Positions 12,461-26,843 are shown, numbered from the stretch's first letter. The stretch: 64,000 bases of DNA from Anarhynchus alexandrinus (GCA_008711295.1 VUYV01000148.1:894888-958887); one strand, 5' to 3'. Numbers and translations are program-made. Notes: generated from the sequence alone by a model not told the origin.

Positions 12461-15400
12461 GCAGGCAACAGGGTGCACAGGCTGGACATGCCTGTTCCTG
12501 GTGCTGGGGTATATGGATGCTCTGCACCCAGGTATCCCTCCAGGACCAGGGTGTACAGTGACTCCGCATCCCACTCCACCAGGCAACAGGGTGCATGGCC
12601 ACCTTGCGTCTCATGTCCTGTGGTGTTGGGGTGCATGGCTGCACACACAACAACACCCCTTGGTGTCAGGACGCACCGCCGCTCCACAGGCACGATGCCA
12701 GGTTGCAGCTCTACCCCACATCCATATTTCCCCCAGTGTCAGGGTGCATGGCTGCGCACACCATCATCTTCCTGCCATCACGATGCACAGCTACACTTGG
12801 ACCCCAGCATGTGTGTGCACCCCTGGGGTGTCGGGGCGCATGTATTCATACTTCCTTTAGGAGCTGGGATGTGTGTGCTTGTGTGTACAACCCCCGGGTG
12901 TCAGGGCACATGCACAGACACATCCATCGAGTTTTGGGGTGCAGACATTTACATGCCCGTATGTCTGATGTGTGAAGGGTCAGGCGCGTGCACGCACCTC
13001 CTGGGTTGCGAAGGTGCACACACACACATACACAGCTCTCTGTATCTCGGGTATAGGAAGCAGACACACATGCTCCCTGGGTGCTGGGAGACAGAAGTGG
13101 CCAAACTGGGATGGGTCTACACACATTTTTTCTACCCTTTCTTTGAAACAGGGAGAGCTGCTGTCTCAAGACTCAGAATGGGCAGCAGCCCCTGTGCAGG
13201 ACTAAAGGCATCACTGCAGGCATCTGTTTAAAACAGGAATGGGGAGAGTTGTGGAGGGTATACGTTGTGAGATTTTATGTGCGTGTTTGGGGTTTTATTT
13301 AGTTTCAAATAAACTTTGTTTAGACCACAGATCAAAACCTGTCAATTATAGATGAGTTGTTATTCTCTCTTTCAGGCAGACATGGGTTTCTACAAAATCT
13401 AAATATTTGACCTGATATCTTCCTCCCAGTTTATATTTTGTGCTAAAGCAGAAGCTAAGTGGAACAAAAGTGTTTTCACCATAGTTTTTTAATCTAATAT
13501 AAGCAAGCTATTCAGTGTTATCCTTCTGTGTTCACAGCCCAATCTTTGTAGCAAGAAAGCTAAGCCTATAGATATTTGTAGGATAAGAATTTGCTAGCAA
13601 AGTCAAGCAGTTCCTTAAAATATTGCGTGAAAACTCTGTTTGATAAGTATCGTTCCCAGAAAATAAAAAATTGTGAAGTGTGATGGTAATTCCATATACA
13701 TTAGTTCTATGTGTATATTCACAATTTCATTCATGGTATTTGGGTTTTGGAACAATTTGGATCCAATATCTGTTTTACTTGGAACAGGTTTTATAATGTT
13801 GTGGGGCATAATATTAAGAAGTTAGTTAAAAGTAGATCTTTTGGATGATGAACTAGTTTTGAACTACTTTGTGGTTGATGATCACAACTGGCAATCCAAA
13901 GACATGAATTTAGTCTCTACTGTTCCGGAGCTAATCTTGGGCACATATTGCCCACACAAGTGAACCAGTAATCAGTTCAGGGCTTCTTGATTTGCAGGTG
14001 TCTAGATTACACCAGTAGTGTAGGACTTCTCTAAGGATATGGATTAAAAATAAGGTCCTAGCATCTCATGTTGGGTGCACTGAATATCTGTTTTAATAAA
14101 CTTCAGCTGTTACCATTCTTTACTATAAGTAATGCTTATATTTAGATGGATAGTCACGTTCATGAGGAACTGTACAGTTGCTGGGTAAAAGGTTTTACAT
14201 AAATGTAAACTATTATTCATTTCACTGTATTGAAAATTAAATATACCTCCAGTTTTAGGTGCAGTTTAACGTTCAAGTCATGAGACTCTCCTAATAGCAA
14301 AGGAATTTGCTTTTCAGTATTATCCCCATAACTCCAGCTTATTCTTGCTGCTGATAAAGCTGGTTCACAAAAAAAGCATTATGATTATTTGTCTCTTTCA
14401 TCTTCAAAGTTTGCTGCAAACAATAATCCTCATAGAAGAGGGTTCTAAATATTAGTTTGCTAACTCTATTTAATAAAGTGGAGGAAATGGCAATGGTTTA
14501 CAGATCTGAGTTGCAAAAATGAGTACTACAGGACCGGAATTGAGTTCTGCCTCCTACAGCCCTGTTTGCTGTCCAGAGAGCATTAGTGCTTACTTTAAGG
14601 GAGCTTTTTAAAACAACTTGGATTTACTAGGTGGGCTTCATCCCCTGTCATCTGGAACAGCTTGTGTTCCTGTGGCACCTGATGTATATGTGACAACACA
14701 GCTGCAGTCACCTGTGCCTCACCTCCTCCAGCTGAGATCAGAGATAGGTCAACTTCAGGCAGCTGCGTACACTCTATTCTAGCAACAGCCTTATCATGGA
14801 ATGCCCTTTTAAATGCTTGTACTCAGTAATAGCTGTTTAGCTTTCAGCACAGTAACATGTTTGTGTGTTTGCCTAGGGCCAAAGAAGGCACCATTTCCAA
14901 TAAACACACCGATAAGGTATTTACTGATTACTTCTTAACGTTGAAGGTCATCTCAGCTGCAATTGTTCTTCTGGTTGTTATTGTTTCTCTACTATGAAAT
15001 ACTTTTCCTTTCCTCCATCCTGCTTCCACAGAGTGAACCAGTTCATTATGTTATTTTCAGATATTGGGACTAAAAGGTTGCTTTTTGAAAAACACTGCTA
15101 GTGTGAACTACTTTTGTGTAATACAGACAGGCGTGTTCGTGAAGATATTTTTCCCAAAGGAAGTAAAGATTTTCTTTCCCTATTTTTTTTTTTCCTTGAA
15201 CAATTGTCACAAACTTTTGATATCTTGAAGGCAGCTTTATAGCTGAAGATTGATAGCTGTCTTCTAGATCTCCTTGTCAGTAATTAAGGGTGAAAAGTTG
15301 ACATCTGAGGCAGGAAAAGGTTTAAATTTCCAGCTGCAGTGCCACATTTTTAGTATATCTGAGAAATATTTTGTTTTTTCAGCAGAAACCCCATACCAAA

Positions 15401-18400
15401 AAGAAGCAAATTGAAGGAAGCGTGCTTCTTATGAGAAAGAAGAAAATACATTTGAGCTTGGGGTCCCCTGACATACATTGTAGAGAATCAGTTAAATAAA
15501 TCTAATTTCTTGTCCTTCTGTACAATTTTTGGTGGTTGAGGGATCTTCTGTCAGCTGGAAAAGAGAAGAATAATTCCTTTAACACATCATTTTTAAAAAG
15601 CACAGTTATCAATTGTAACGTTTTGTGTAGTCTGTGGTGTAAAAGGAAGTGATAATATTTTGGAATTGTACTTGCAGAAACTTCATAAAGATTATATAAA
15701 AAAGGACAGTGAAATTCTTCTGTTTCAAAGAAAGGGAAATTCTGAATGTTGTACAAAAAATGTGGATCTGTACCCCTACATAGTACAGTTGCCAGAATTT
15801 CAAATTGAAATATTTGCAGGTTGTTTGTTTCCTGCCACTCATAATTTTTCCCAAATTAGACTTTCATTGTATTTTTTCTCTTGAAAGATGCACTATTTAA
15901 CTTTTCCTTTTTTAGAGCTATATTTAAGGAACATAGGAACATATGGCAGTTACTTTCCTATTTACACTGTACAAATTTTTCCTTATGTACACTGTCTTTT
16001 TGCTCTTTTTCACTCTTGTCTGTGTACATCAGGACAGACCCAGCCTTCTTGAGCAAAGACACTTGATTAAAAAGATTATAAATAGGCAGCAACAGCAGCC
16101 ATTCACCCATTCCCTGCCATGTGCGCAAAGAATAAAAGTGGATAGTGTACAGTTAACTGTTCAGCTGTGTGAGAGGGTAAATCTCAGTGGGGAAAGAACT
16201 GCCTTTATCTTGCTAGAAGGTGGCTCAGTAGAAAGTTTTAGTAACAGACGTATACGTAAGTGTGTGTTATGATACTGCTTGCATTAAACTTGATTGTGCC
16301 TATCTTCCCTGTGTTGTGGGCATTTTCAAGACATGCTCAGTGACAGTATAATGTACTTGTTAATATGTAGGGGGCTGGTATCTTCAGCTAGCAGACCTCG
16401 TGAAGACAGTTGGTTAAAATCGCTATTTGTTCGCAAAGTCGATCCAAGGAAAGATGCTCACTCCAACCTTCTAGCCAAAAGAGAGACCAGCAGTCTGTAT
16501 AAACTACAGAGTGAGTGATATTTTTATATTTAACATTACCATTTCTTTATTCTGTTCCTGCATTTCTCACGTAATGTTGTTGTTTCAGTTCACAATGTAA
16601 AACCAGAATGTCTAGACGCCTACAACAAGCTTTGGTAAGTGTGCGTATTATGTTTTCACATTTTAGACATGTTGATTTGATCACAAGCTGTTCTGAAAAT
16701 TGGCAAATGTAATTATTTAGAGGGGAGGTGGAAAAATTCTCCTTTTACTTGCAGGGTACGGTGTTAAATAGTTCATATTATTCTTGGAGAGAGATGGCAA
16801 AAGATACTTTACTCAGTTCACCCCCTGTCTTTCCTCTTGAAGGTGTCATTTTCCTAAGCTGCAATTTAGGAAGATGCCTTTTGTGAAAACATTGGGGACG
16901 TTTGTTGGAACAGCTCTCCCCCTTCCCTTAGTTGTCTTACAATTGCTGGTGCATGCGGGTAGATTGTGGTATGCTGGCGTGTCGCGCTCCAGCTGCCATG
17001 TAGGAATGTGTTGAGGGTGGTTGTTCTCTGCACACAGGAAGGAAAGGGAGAGATCGCTGGTAAGTAAAACTGCATGCCAATATTAAATTGAAGTATAACT
17101 TGGAGATTTTAAAAACCCATGGGTTGGCTTTCTCTCAGCTCATCTATATCCTTCTACAAAAGTAATGTTGCTGAGATCTACTCTTAAAGATGGATAGGAT
17201 CTTTGCGTTGGGGTGGTATCCTCCAAAGGGAGCAGTACTGTTACAGGTTTTCCAAAAGGTTACAACTTTGTAAAATGTACGAATTGGTAACATTTTTCAT
17301 TTACTACATTAAGGGTGAAACTGTAGAAATATTAGTCCTGTTCTGGTTACATAATCACTCCTCTGGAGCCAGAACAGCTGCCTTTTCAAGAACTGTATGT
17401 TTAAATTTGGAAACATAGTGAGCCTCACACCTTTGGAAACAGCAGTGCTTTCTCACTGAAAGTGATCATCTTGTCAGTTAAATAAAACATTCTTAGCATA
17501 ATGATACCTACTGCAACCGATTTTTTTAAGTGTGCTGTATTGGTGAGAAAATCAGCTGGGCTGGAGGGTGGGGAAGAAGTTCAGAACTCCCAGTTTATGT
17601 CCTTAACTCTGTTACTGGTTGGCTGTACAGCCACGAGTAGGTCATCTAATACCTCTGTGCCGTCATGTGTTCAGCTTTGAAATGGGGCTAGATGACCAAA
17701 AACTGTTTTCCTTGCTATACAAACATAGAAATGCACTAGAATAACATTCAATCATAAGGTATTTTTAACTTTTTTGTTTAAAAAAAACCAAATACACAGA
17801 GAAGCACATTTAGCATTCAGCCAGCTTTCTGTTTAAAAGCCTAACATAAACATGTCCAATTACATAAAACAGGGAGTCACTTCTCCCTGTTATCTCATGA
17901 ACTACCTAAACGTTGAGTGAAAGCAGAGGCTTTTATTTTCAAGTAAAGAAACAATAGCAAAGAAAGAAACTGCTGTCAGCAGTCAGATGAAATATGCATA
18001 GTTGGGTTTATTCTTTCCAAACCAAAGCAAATTTAAGTATTCCAGGGAAGGAGAAAACTTAAGAATGGACTAATAGAGAAAACTAAGCCTTTCTGAACTT
18101 CCTTCCTTCCTCTCCCTAAATTAAAGATGAACAGGTTAATTCCTTATACTGTGTCAAATCAGGATAAGGGTTAGTCATCATGTAGTAATAAAGAAATAGT
18201 GTAATGAAGACAATTGTGAGAGTACTTCATGAATCGCTGTGGTTAAGGACCCCTTCTGAGGAATTAGGAACAGTTATGTTTGAAAAGGAAAAAGATGATG
18301 TTCATAAGGTATTCTGTGGGTGTTTTTTTCTATAATTTGCAACAAAATATATTTTAGGGTTATTGTAATAATTTAACATTCCTGTTTAAAGCTGCCATTC

Positions 18401-21400
18401 TAGGATCTCATTATGCTTCGCAAAAACAGATAGTGAAACATCCTTGAACACATCCTTGGAGAGTCATTTTATCATATTATTTATACTATGTAGTGAGAAA
18501 TTTTGAGGTACAAACTGGTAATGAGATTTGCTCAAGGTTGTCTAGGAAGTCAGTGGCAGATTCAAGAGCAAAACTCATATCTAATGATTCTCAGCCCAAG
18601 ACCAGCCTGCTTTCTATCATCTCATACTCTGCAGAGACTCATTGCCTGTGAACCAAACTGAGTAAGAGGGGTAATTATGCAGGAAAAATATTAAAAGACA
18701 AAGTTCAACCAGACTAATTGACTTATTCATCAAAGTACAGTGCAGTGAAAGCTGTCTTAACCAAATCAGCAATTGGTAAAACTTAATCTCCTAATGCTAA
18801 TGTAGGTCACTTTTAAAGTGTGAAAAAATATTGGAAATACTGGAAATAGTCAAACAGAAGTTTTGTGTTTTAAGGCAGTTTCACTGTATGCTTTAATGGG
18901 TAAGTTGCCTCAGACTAAGACCAGTTTCTGAAATGGTAGAAAGCAATAAGGCTGCATACAATGAAGTACAGTCATCATTTGATCTAGCAAAATACTTGGG
19001 TTTATTCATTCAGCTCAACAGAATTAATAGCGTTGTAACTGGTACGTAAGACTGTCCTTTCCTATTTTTGTGTATTCTACCTCCCTTGATAAAGAAAAGC
19101 TTTTCCTGAAGCAAATCACCCATGTAGTTAGGCTGCATTTTCTGTAAGTAAGACATCCTGATACTTGTTTTCCTAATGTGTTGGGTAGCCTTGTAGGCGG
19201 TAGACATAATTTACCTCATCAAAATAATTCTACCATGGTGTTTATTTGTCTAAAGAAATGGTAACACTTACCTTAATTTGTGGTAGCGTTGTAGCTATCT
19301 TTCCCCCATATAGCAGACTTTTGTATTTCAGCTTTCTCTTCTGAAAAGTAGAGCTTGTGAATTTTCATACCATAATGATAAACGTGTGGTGATTTGTTAT
19401 ACATATCAACTGTAGCCTCCCTGAAGGAAATGCAACATAGTGTCTGTATTCCTTGTTTTCAAGTCAAGAGGTGCTGCCAAAGATTCATGAAGAAAAACAC
19501 TACCCATGTGCACTGGTGGGGACTTGGAACACGTGGTACGGAGAGCAAGATCAGGCTGGTAGGAGATAGAAGTACAACAGAATGTAAAACCATACAAGTG
19601 AAACGTGTGCTTGGCAGGTTTCTTCTCTTTAAATCATCTCTGTTGACAGTAAACCTTTAGCAATGTATACAGTGAGGGTGTGTGTGCATCTATTATCAGT
19701 AGTCATATTAACATTTACAGTGCTTGCTTTTTGTCTTGTTGAGTTTGACAGTAAAGCATTAATTCCTAAAAATTGTCCTATTGTTAATACACTTTCATGT
19801 TTTCCAGGTGGTAGATTAACAGTTTTGGGAAATGCTTGTAAAATGTGATCCTGTAATACTTTGCGGGCACAGATCGTGTTCCTGAATATTGGGGGTAAAG
19901 GCAAAGGCTTACAAAGACAGAGTTTATCTCGCATTGGCCAGTATAAAAGCTTTACTCAGACTTTCATACTGTAATTGCTGTATGATAATGAAATGCAAAT
20001 CATGCACGCTATCTGAAAAAATGATCGCATTGTAAACTCAACAATAAGATAGGCCTTTACTGGAGGAAAGTGAAAACATTTCTGTTCATGTTCACGTAAG
20101 GATACTGCCTAACGATGCAGATTGAAAATATACTGGAACTAGAAATTACTGAAGAGCCACTACAGAGGTAACTACAAAGCATCTAGTGTAGAGACAAAAC
20201 TTGAAAAAATTGGGAAATTCTAGGAAATTGAAGAAATGGGAAGCCACAGAGTGGTGTACTGATATTTGTTATGTAGTTTGTTATGTAGCTCCATGGTTAG
20301 AGCTATCAATGTCATTGCTTCGTTATTGAAAAATATACTCATGTACACATTAATTTGTCCTGCATTTACAGCATATTGCACTATTGACACTGAACAAATG
20401 CGAAGAAATAACAGTAGATAAACCAAACAATGTCTGAGAAACAGTTCTAAAAGTTGAACGAAAATTGGGAAATGAAGGCAATGGAAATGAGACTATGTTA
20501 GCCAAGTCTCATTCGTTGCTTTTGTAACGTATTAATACAGACTGTATCTGTAATTGCATCCATAGCCTGCCTTGAAAATGGTATTGCAACAGTTCTAGCA
20601 GCGTAATAAAGCAGATTGTGGGGTTTTGACTTGTTCAGTACTTGTGCCCAGGCTGTGTTAATATTAGGTGGATATCTCAAATTTGCCCTGGGGATCAGGC
20701 AGCAGAAGCAGGCGCAGTGGATGAATCTGCTGTCATAGTGCAGTGCCTTACATTAGTCTCCAGTTCGCTCTCCTGGAAAAGGTGCAGGACTGCTTTAGAG
20801 GAGAGAAAATAGCTTTTGTGATTCTTTGAGGTGAAATATTGTTGCCTTGCTATACTAAGTGCTTGTAAATAAATCTTCTTATGATTTATTAAAGAGAGAA
20901 TGCTTTGAAAAAAGTGAAGTGTAGACACCTGCTCTGAAATTGTTTTTATGGGGAAAATCTAGCAAATGTAACAATTCTAGCATGTTCAGGTATCTTCTGC
21001 TTTTTTAATGTAATGTTTACCTCAAAAATAACTTTTGCATCATCTTTCATGTCCTACAGAAACTGTGTTGCTCTTTGTGCTTGAGTGATTTACTGACCTA
21101 AAAAGTCTAGCCCTCTATTGCTCTTAGATGAAATTGGTATAAAACACATTTTTGGAATTAAGTCATCCTCTTAAATTGAATGTTAATTTCAACTGCAGTC
21201 ATATAAAGTCATCGCATCTTACTAGCATGGCAACAAAAAGTCCTTTGAGAAATTTCCCTGTTATCTTCAGAGTAGATTGCAAAATTTTCCAAGAGAACCT
21301 TTTCCAAAAAGCAGATGATTCCATTATTCTTAAAACGTTCAAATGTGTAGCACTTTTTTAAAGGAAAATCTATTTTTAAACCTGCTACCTGATTTCTATT

Positions 21401-24400
21401 TTTGCAAAATTCTGTAGTATGAAGAACATTTTATACTTTGATATTCCGTAAGTTTTAACATTGGTGTGTGACATCCCTGAAAAAGCTTCCTTTTTTCTTT
21501 TTCAGTTCATCTGTGGAGATATGAGGGAGGCTATCCAGCTCTCAATGAGGTCATGAGTAAACTCCGTCAAAATAAGGTAAAATGCATAGATTTTCTTAGA
21601 ATTGCGTATTTTACTTGGAAGAGAACAAAGAATAGTCAGAGCAAAAACCTGCACGTTTGGATACCCGCTTTTACTTCAATATCTCATCACTTCCTCTGCA
21701 AACTTAGAAACCTCTTTGGAAAAGGGTTTATTCTCACATTCAGTAATACTGAGGTTTAATACCTGAAAACTTTATGAAACACTGACACTTAGTGCTGTGT
21801 AAACATGCCAGGGGAATTTAGATGCCTTTACAATTTAGAGGATTTCAATGTCCCAAAACCCAAAGATAGGAAAAAAAAAAAACACCTAAGCCACCATATT
21901 TTATACTGGTTTTTGTTGTTGAAACATAACACACAGTTTGACAGTGATCACTTTGCTTTTTAGGAATTCACAGAGTTTCGCAAAGAAAGAGGTAACATGC
22001 TTCTCTCACGCAAGAACCAATTATTGTTGGAGTTTAGTTTCTGGAATGAACCTGTTCCCAGAGAGGGGCCTAATATTTATGAACTGAGATCCTATCAACT
22101 TCGAGTAAGTTTAAATTTTTCTTTTTATTTTTTAAGCTCTATGCTGTCATTAAATTTTCAAAGCATGTTTATACAATGTAGATGGAAAACAGACCTCATC
22201 TTAAAAATCTGGTTCTTATCAAAGCTGATGTCTGAGTCATTGTTGCTCTCAAAGTGTGGGGTCCAAAATGAAGGCAGGCTCCAACAGGATACTCATATCT
22301 GCAGGTCTGAAAACCCTGCGTTTTCATTTGAAGGAAACTTCAGGCAAATGACTTAAGAAGTAATACAGTTAGTAAACAGCGTAATTACAGATGATTATAA
22401 TATATTTATCACTTGAAGGAAGTGATTTGGTTAATACATAGTGTTTACCATATGTAAATGTTGTGAAAACTGTCCAAATATTCTAATTTTCTTTAGACTA
22501 CAGTTTTAACAGTCTGTTTTGTTTTTGTAGCCCGGAACAATGATTGAGTGGGGAAATTACTGGTAAGTGTTGCTTTAGCACTTGCATTCTCCTATTTGAG
22601 AGATGTATGTTTAAAAATCATGAAGTGGAGGTGGCAGAATGGTACCAAAGCATTTCAGTCACCCACTTAATGGCCTGCTTCTGTACTTACACAACTTGTA
22701 AGATAGTCCTTTGACCCCTAATTTATTCTTTGAGGAAAGGAAGAGGAATTCTGCCTGTAAACAACATTGTGGGCTCTGTGGTTTGGCTTTCCTTCACATA
22801 ATCCTTTCAGTTTGATGTAATATTGCAGAAACAATTTATTTTCAGCAGAAAGGACTGCTCAGTGAAGGGTGGGGGTGAACTCCTTGAGACTATGTTGATC
22901 TTTCACAACACCACTAGAAGCTGACTTACTTTTAGTTTAAATGGTCTGTCTTGCCTCTTTTAATCCTTAAAAGTCAACTTGCTTCTTGAAAACCTATTGA
23001 GCAGCACGTTTGTATTTTAATATATAGGTTAAAAACATTTGAGACAGTCTTCTCTTGAGTATATCTTTCTGATTTTGTCTTATTTTAAACCAGTGCATGT
23101 TTCTTGCAGTTCACATTCACTAAGTCCATGCAGCTCTAACAGTTGATAGTTAAATAATTTGGAGTATTTTCAATTATTGTGACAAAGATAAGGACTTGGA
23201 TTGTTAGACGTGTCGTTGTCACCAATATAATTTATTTAATTACAGTAATTTGAATAAAGTAAATTGAATTTAGAATTTTTATAAAATAGGCATATCTATA
23301 GTGGTAGCCAATCTGTTTTAGAAGATGCAACGCATTTATAGTTAAGAGAGAGATTGATCTTACACAACAAATCATGAAGTGTTGCATAGGACAACTGCAT
23401 AGCAAAGGTCCCTGTGAACAAAAAAAGCTGCGTTCCACTGCCACAAAATCTGTGGTAAGTGAATGTGGCAAAGACGATATGACTGAAACTCAAGGATTTA
23501 ATTTTAGAAGAACCTGCTATAAAAGTGTCCTGCCACTTTACACTGTTCCAGCGATTATTGTTATACTGGATCTAATGTTGAAGACAAAGAATGATTAATG
23601 CACAGTCTAGTGAAACTGCAAGCCTCTAATTTTAACTAATTTTAACAAGATATATAGGTATATTTTAATTAAGTAGTGCTTAAAATCAGTGTATTGTGGA
23701 ATTTTTTCTTGTTTTTAATTACTGAAGTGTACTGCAAGTGCTGTTTAACATTTGGGCTTCCTTTCAACTCTGCTTGCTTTTCAATTACCACTTATTTCCT
23801 ACCTAGATCTGCTGTTTTTAATGGCTGCTTTGCTCTTCTGTAGGGCTCGTGCAATTCGTTTCCGACAGGATAATAATGAAGCAGTTGGAGGATTTTTCTC
23901 ACAGATTGGACAGCTTTATATGGTTCATCACCTCTGGGGTAAATTTCTGTTATCTGCTTTTTTTCTCCCTGAATCAGCCTGTAACAGACTCTTGACTTTG
24001 CCCAGGAGACAAAGTTTTTACAAAAGGCAAAGGAATGTCTTAAGAAGCTTTTTTTGTTTTATGCCAACAATGTTGATTTTCTTAGTTTTTGTGTAGGTAA
24101 CTTTATTCCTCAAACAAGCAAGCAGAAGTGAACATTGCATGTTTTGCTCTGTTTCCATCAGCAGTTTCTCATGGCCCTTTCTTATTAGGGACTACTTGTT
24201 TGCTTTCAATAACATAAGCATGACAAGCCATGTCCCGCCATCTCTTTTCTCCATCCCCATTCATGCTGAAGTCAAGGTTTTTACAGTTTAGTTTCAAGCA
24301 TCACATATACCACACCTAAAAAAAGGAAAGTCAAGCATTTATTTACGTTACTACATCATGGTGGTTTTGCTTTCTGTGTGTTAGTCTCCACAAATGCTTA

Positions 24401-25724
24401 GTTGCTTTTCATGGATTAGGATTGTTTCAGCTTGAAGAAACTCATTGTCTAATATTTATTTTTGAAAATATGCAGTATTATCTTCATATCTCCACAACTC
24501 AGAATATTATATTCCAGCATTAGAAATCTGACACCATTCATGTAGAACTGTACTCTGTTGCATTATCCATCTTACCTGTGTCTAAGACATTCTCTCTCTT
24601 CCCCAGTTCCTTCTGTTTGCGTTGGTTTGGGAGCTTTTCCTTTTTGTGGAGAACTTCTGACTTTTTTCCTTCCCAGTGTTTGCAGCCTCCTAATTACGCA
24701 CTAGAATGCTTTTAAGGCAGCTATTCACATGTAGAAGGAAAAGGAGTTGCTTCTAAGCTCTGTGCTTGTTCGTTTCCCTCACCAGCTTACAAAGATCTCC
24801 AAACCAGAGAAGATATAAGGAACGCAGCATGGAATAAACCTGGCTGGGATGAACTAGTCTATTACACAGGTAACCTATTAACTTCATTGGAATGCTGGAG
24901 GTAGACTTTTGTGCATGTCATCATTTTTTGTGCTTCAGTACACTGCAGAATGATAAAAAGTTTCGCATCTCTGGTGCGTGTGTGTCTGTGTGTCAGTTTT
25001 TCTACTGTGAGGGACATTTCACTAGGCTGTAAAGTGAATTTTGCAATTGATCATACAAATTCGGAAAAGTTGCCTAATTGCTAAAAAATTGCAACGTTAA
25101 TAGTAAGTTTTTATACAAGCACCTCTCCTGTAGAAGAACAGAATTATGCAAATGCTTAAGTTTGTATCCAAAAAATTAGGGAGCCAATAGTGTAATTTAT
25201 CTTTATATTAAATTATTACCTCTAATATTTCATGAAATACGGGAGCCTTGATAAATGCATTCCTTTGAAAAGGGAATTTAGACTTTGGAACGAGGAGCCA
25301 GGAGATCTTTGAGATCAAAGATAGCTTTCATAACAAAACTCACAAAAGTATGCTAAGCATGTCCGATTTTGGTTCCATAGGGTACATTTCAAAGGAAGTA
25401 TACCAGAAAAATGTGAGATAACTTTCATTATGGTGAAAAGGAATAGGAATATTTGCCTTCAAAGGAGCAGACAGATTATATTAAAAAATCACTTGTTCTC
25501 AAACTACTATGCTTCAGTTACAGGAATGTTGGTGGTTACTGATGACTTGGCATGCACTAGGAGAGTAATTTGAAGACAATAATATCTGTTCAAACTGAGT
25601 GTGCAGAATGGCTAATGATCTCTGTTAGTGAAATTAAACCCTGTCTCAATTTTTTTCAGTGCCCCTTATTCAGGAAATGGAGTCCAGAATCATGATACCA
25701 TTGAAGATTTCTCCTCTTCAGTAA
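12219..25724 (+). CDS. NIPSNAP2: NipSnap homolog 2 (first exon tentative)
   Basis: Confirmed exons: 16388-16510 (or from 16371), 16589-16634, 19464-19558, 21506-21576, 21964-22104, 22531-22562, 23844-23938, 24786-24869 and 25660-25724. All are GT-AG with continuous frame. The product (formerly GBAS) is a mitochondrial protein with two NIPSNAP domains of the dimeric alpha-beta-barrel type. It is reported to act in mitochondrial quality control. Diagnostic segments are [34 protein letters not shown] and [18 protein letters not shown]. The C-terminus ends in S-P-L-Q as in human. The first exon is not certain. The best candidate is 12219-12363, ending at donor CTAG|GTGGGG. It keeps frame only with the acceptor before 16388, gives an Arg-rich presequence with no acidic residue, and yields 298 residues (human 286). 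If exon 1 lies in the N gap instead, the start is wrong but the rest stands. Confidence 0.93.
12460..13090 (+). repeat. Degenerate GC-rich minisatellite
   Basis: Just downstream of the NIPSNAP2 CpG island a loose motif of the form GGTGTCAGGGTGCATGGCTGCACAC recurs about eight times with irregular spacing of roughly 40-120 bp. Clear copies begin near 12465, 12584, 12628, 12737, 12828, 12899 and 12934, with a CA-rich copy near 13010. Reading frames are open over several hundred bases here only because of the biased repeat composition; none looks like a protein. Confidence 0.6.
13100..16370. other. NIPSNAP2 intron 1 (remainder)
   Basis: AT-rich intronic sequence without recognisable exons or repeats. 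The last confirmed landmark is the acceptor of exon 2 at 16370/16387. Confidence 0.55.
17585..17690 (+). mobile_element. MIR-like SINE core
   Basis: The motif order resembles the MIR core in sense orientation: TCTGTTACTGGTTGGCTGT, then AGTAGGTCATCTAATACCTCTGTGCC, then TTTGAAATGGGGCTA. It lies in NIPSNAP2 intron 3. The divergence is what is expected of an element that predates the bird radiation. Confidence 0.55.
18495..18620 (-). mobile_element. MIR-like SINE remnant (antisense)
   Basis: The plus strand reads as the complement of a MIR element: GAGAAATTTTGAGGTAC, ATTTGCTCAAGGTTGTCTAG, GAAGTCAGTGGCAGATTCAAGAG, then a decayed tail with CAGCCTGCTTTCTATCATC. It is in NIPSNAP2 intron 3, about 0.9 kb from the previous MIR-like core and in the opposite orientation. 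Confidence 0.6.
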
Positions 25725-26837
25725 AGTCACTGATTTACTTGTGCCTACATAGATAAAGTGACAAGTATTTGTCTTAAATTAATTTATGGTATACATTGTA
25801 TATCATAGTCTGAAATATAAAAGTACTGTATTGAGCTTATAAAAGAGACCTCTTTTCTTCAGAATCTAATGACCTTTTGCTCTTAGGATTGTACCAGGAA
25901 ATATAGGACTGTAATTAAAAGGTTGGTTAATTGAAAACAAGTACATATATGAGTTCCTCTGTGAGACAGCTCCTCAGGTTAAGTGTGGCATACAGTATCT
26001 AGCGTCTTCTGCTACATAGACAATACCCGGTGTTCAGTAACAGCAACAGAATGGAGCGTTACAGTTGCTGTGGCCTTTGTGTAGCATTAGAATGACTGCA
26101 GATTTTAAAAACAAACGTGGGAGTTCTGAAATTAGAAGCTGTGAAGCCCTCGGGCAGCTCTGAAATACACCTAGCTGTTCTAGCAGGCCTGAAATTGGTA
26201 AGTAGCTCTAATTTACAAATAGGCAGTCATTAATTGAGGGTAATACTGTTTGTCAAGTGATTGCTTATGGACAGAGAATAGGGCATTCTGTTTTGCAAGG
26301 ACTCTGAAGCGTGTTGAAACGAATCACACATTTGTGTAGATAATCTACACCTGAAATTAATTTTGTGAAGTATGACCTATGCTTTTCAAAGAGATACTGA
26401 CAAGACGTGATTGCCTGAACATTCTGCAGAGAATCCAGCGCAGTTAAATACATTTCTCTTTACAAATAACTTGGAAGTCTAGGAAAAGGGGTTTAATTTA
26501 ATAAGCAATCATGACTTCAGACATATGCTTGGTTGGGTGTTTCACTAACTGTACAGTAGGTACTTACGAATTCATGTGTGAAACTGGCGCATGTTGAGTC
26601 AATAGGATTGGCATAAAGCGGTGTACCATTATGTCCAGTTCTATTTTGGTTTCACTTTTAGACTAGAATATATCAACACTTTTGGTGTCTGCGATGATGT
26701 GAACATCCTGTAAGTGAAAATAATATTCTTTCTTTAAAGTGGCTACAATATTCAGTGTAACATACAGAATGTACAAATCAGTTACTGAATGTCCAGTTTG
26801 TACATTTCAATGAGTTTTCAGGAAGAACATATCAGTC

Positions 26838-26843
26838 AATAAA
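26838..26843 (+). terminator. NIPSNAP2: Candidate NIPSNAP2 polyadenylation signal
   Basis: This AATAAA lies about 1.1 kb after the NIPSNAP2 stop codon. It is followed by T-rich sequence. Earlier weak variants such as ATATAAAA near 25.8 kb are also possible. Confidence 0.4.

Noticed and set aside
12219..13231. Several overlapping open frames of 100-276 codons near the NIPSNAP2 CpG island
   Set aside because: They run through N bases and a GC-rich minisatellite, have no recognisable domain and exist on both strands. They are composition artefacts, apart from the short first-exon candidate at 12219-12363.
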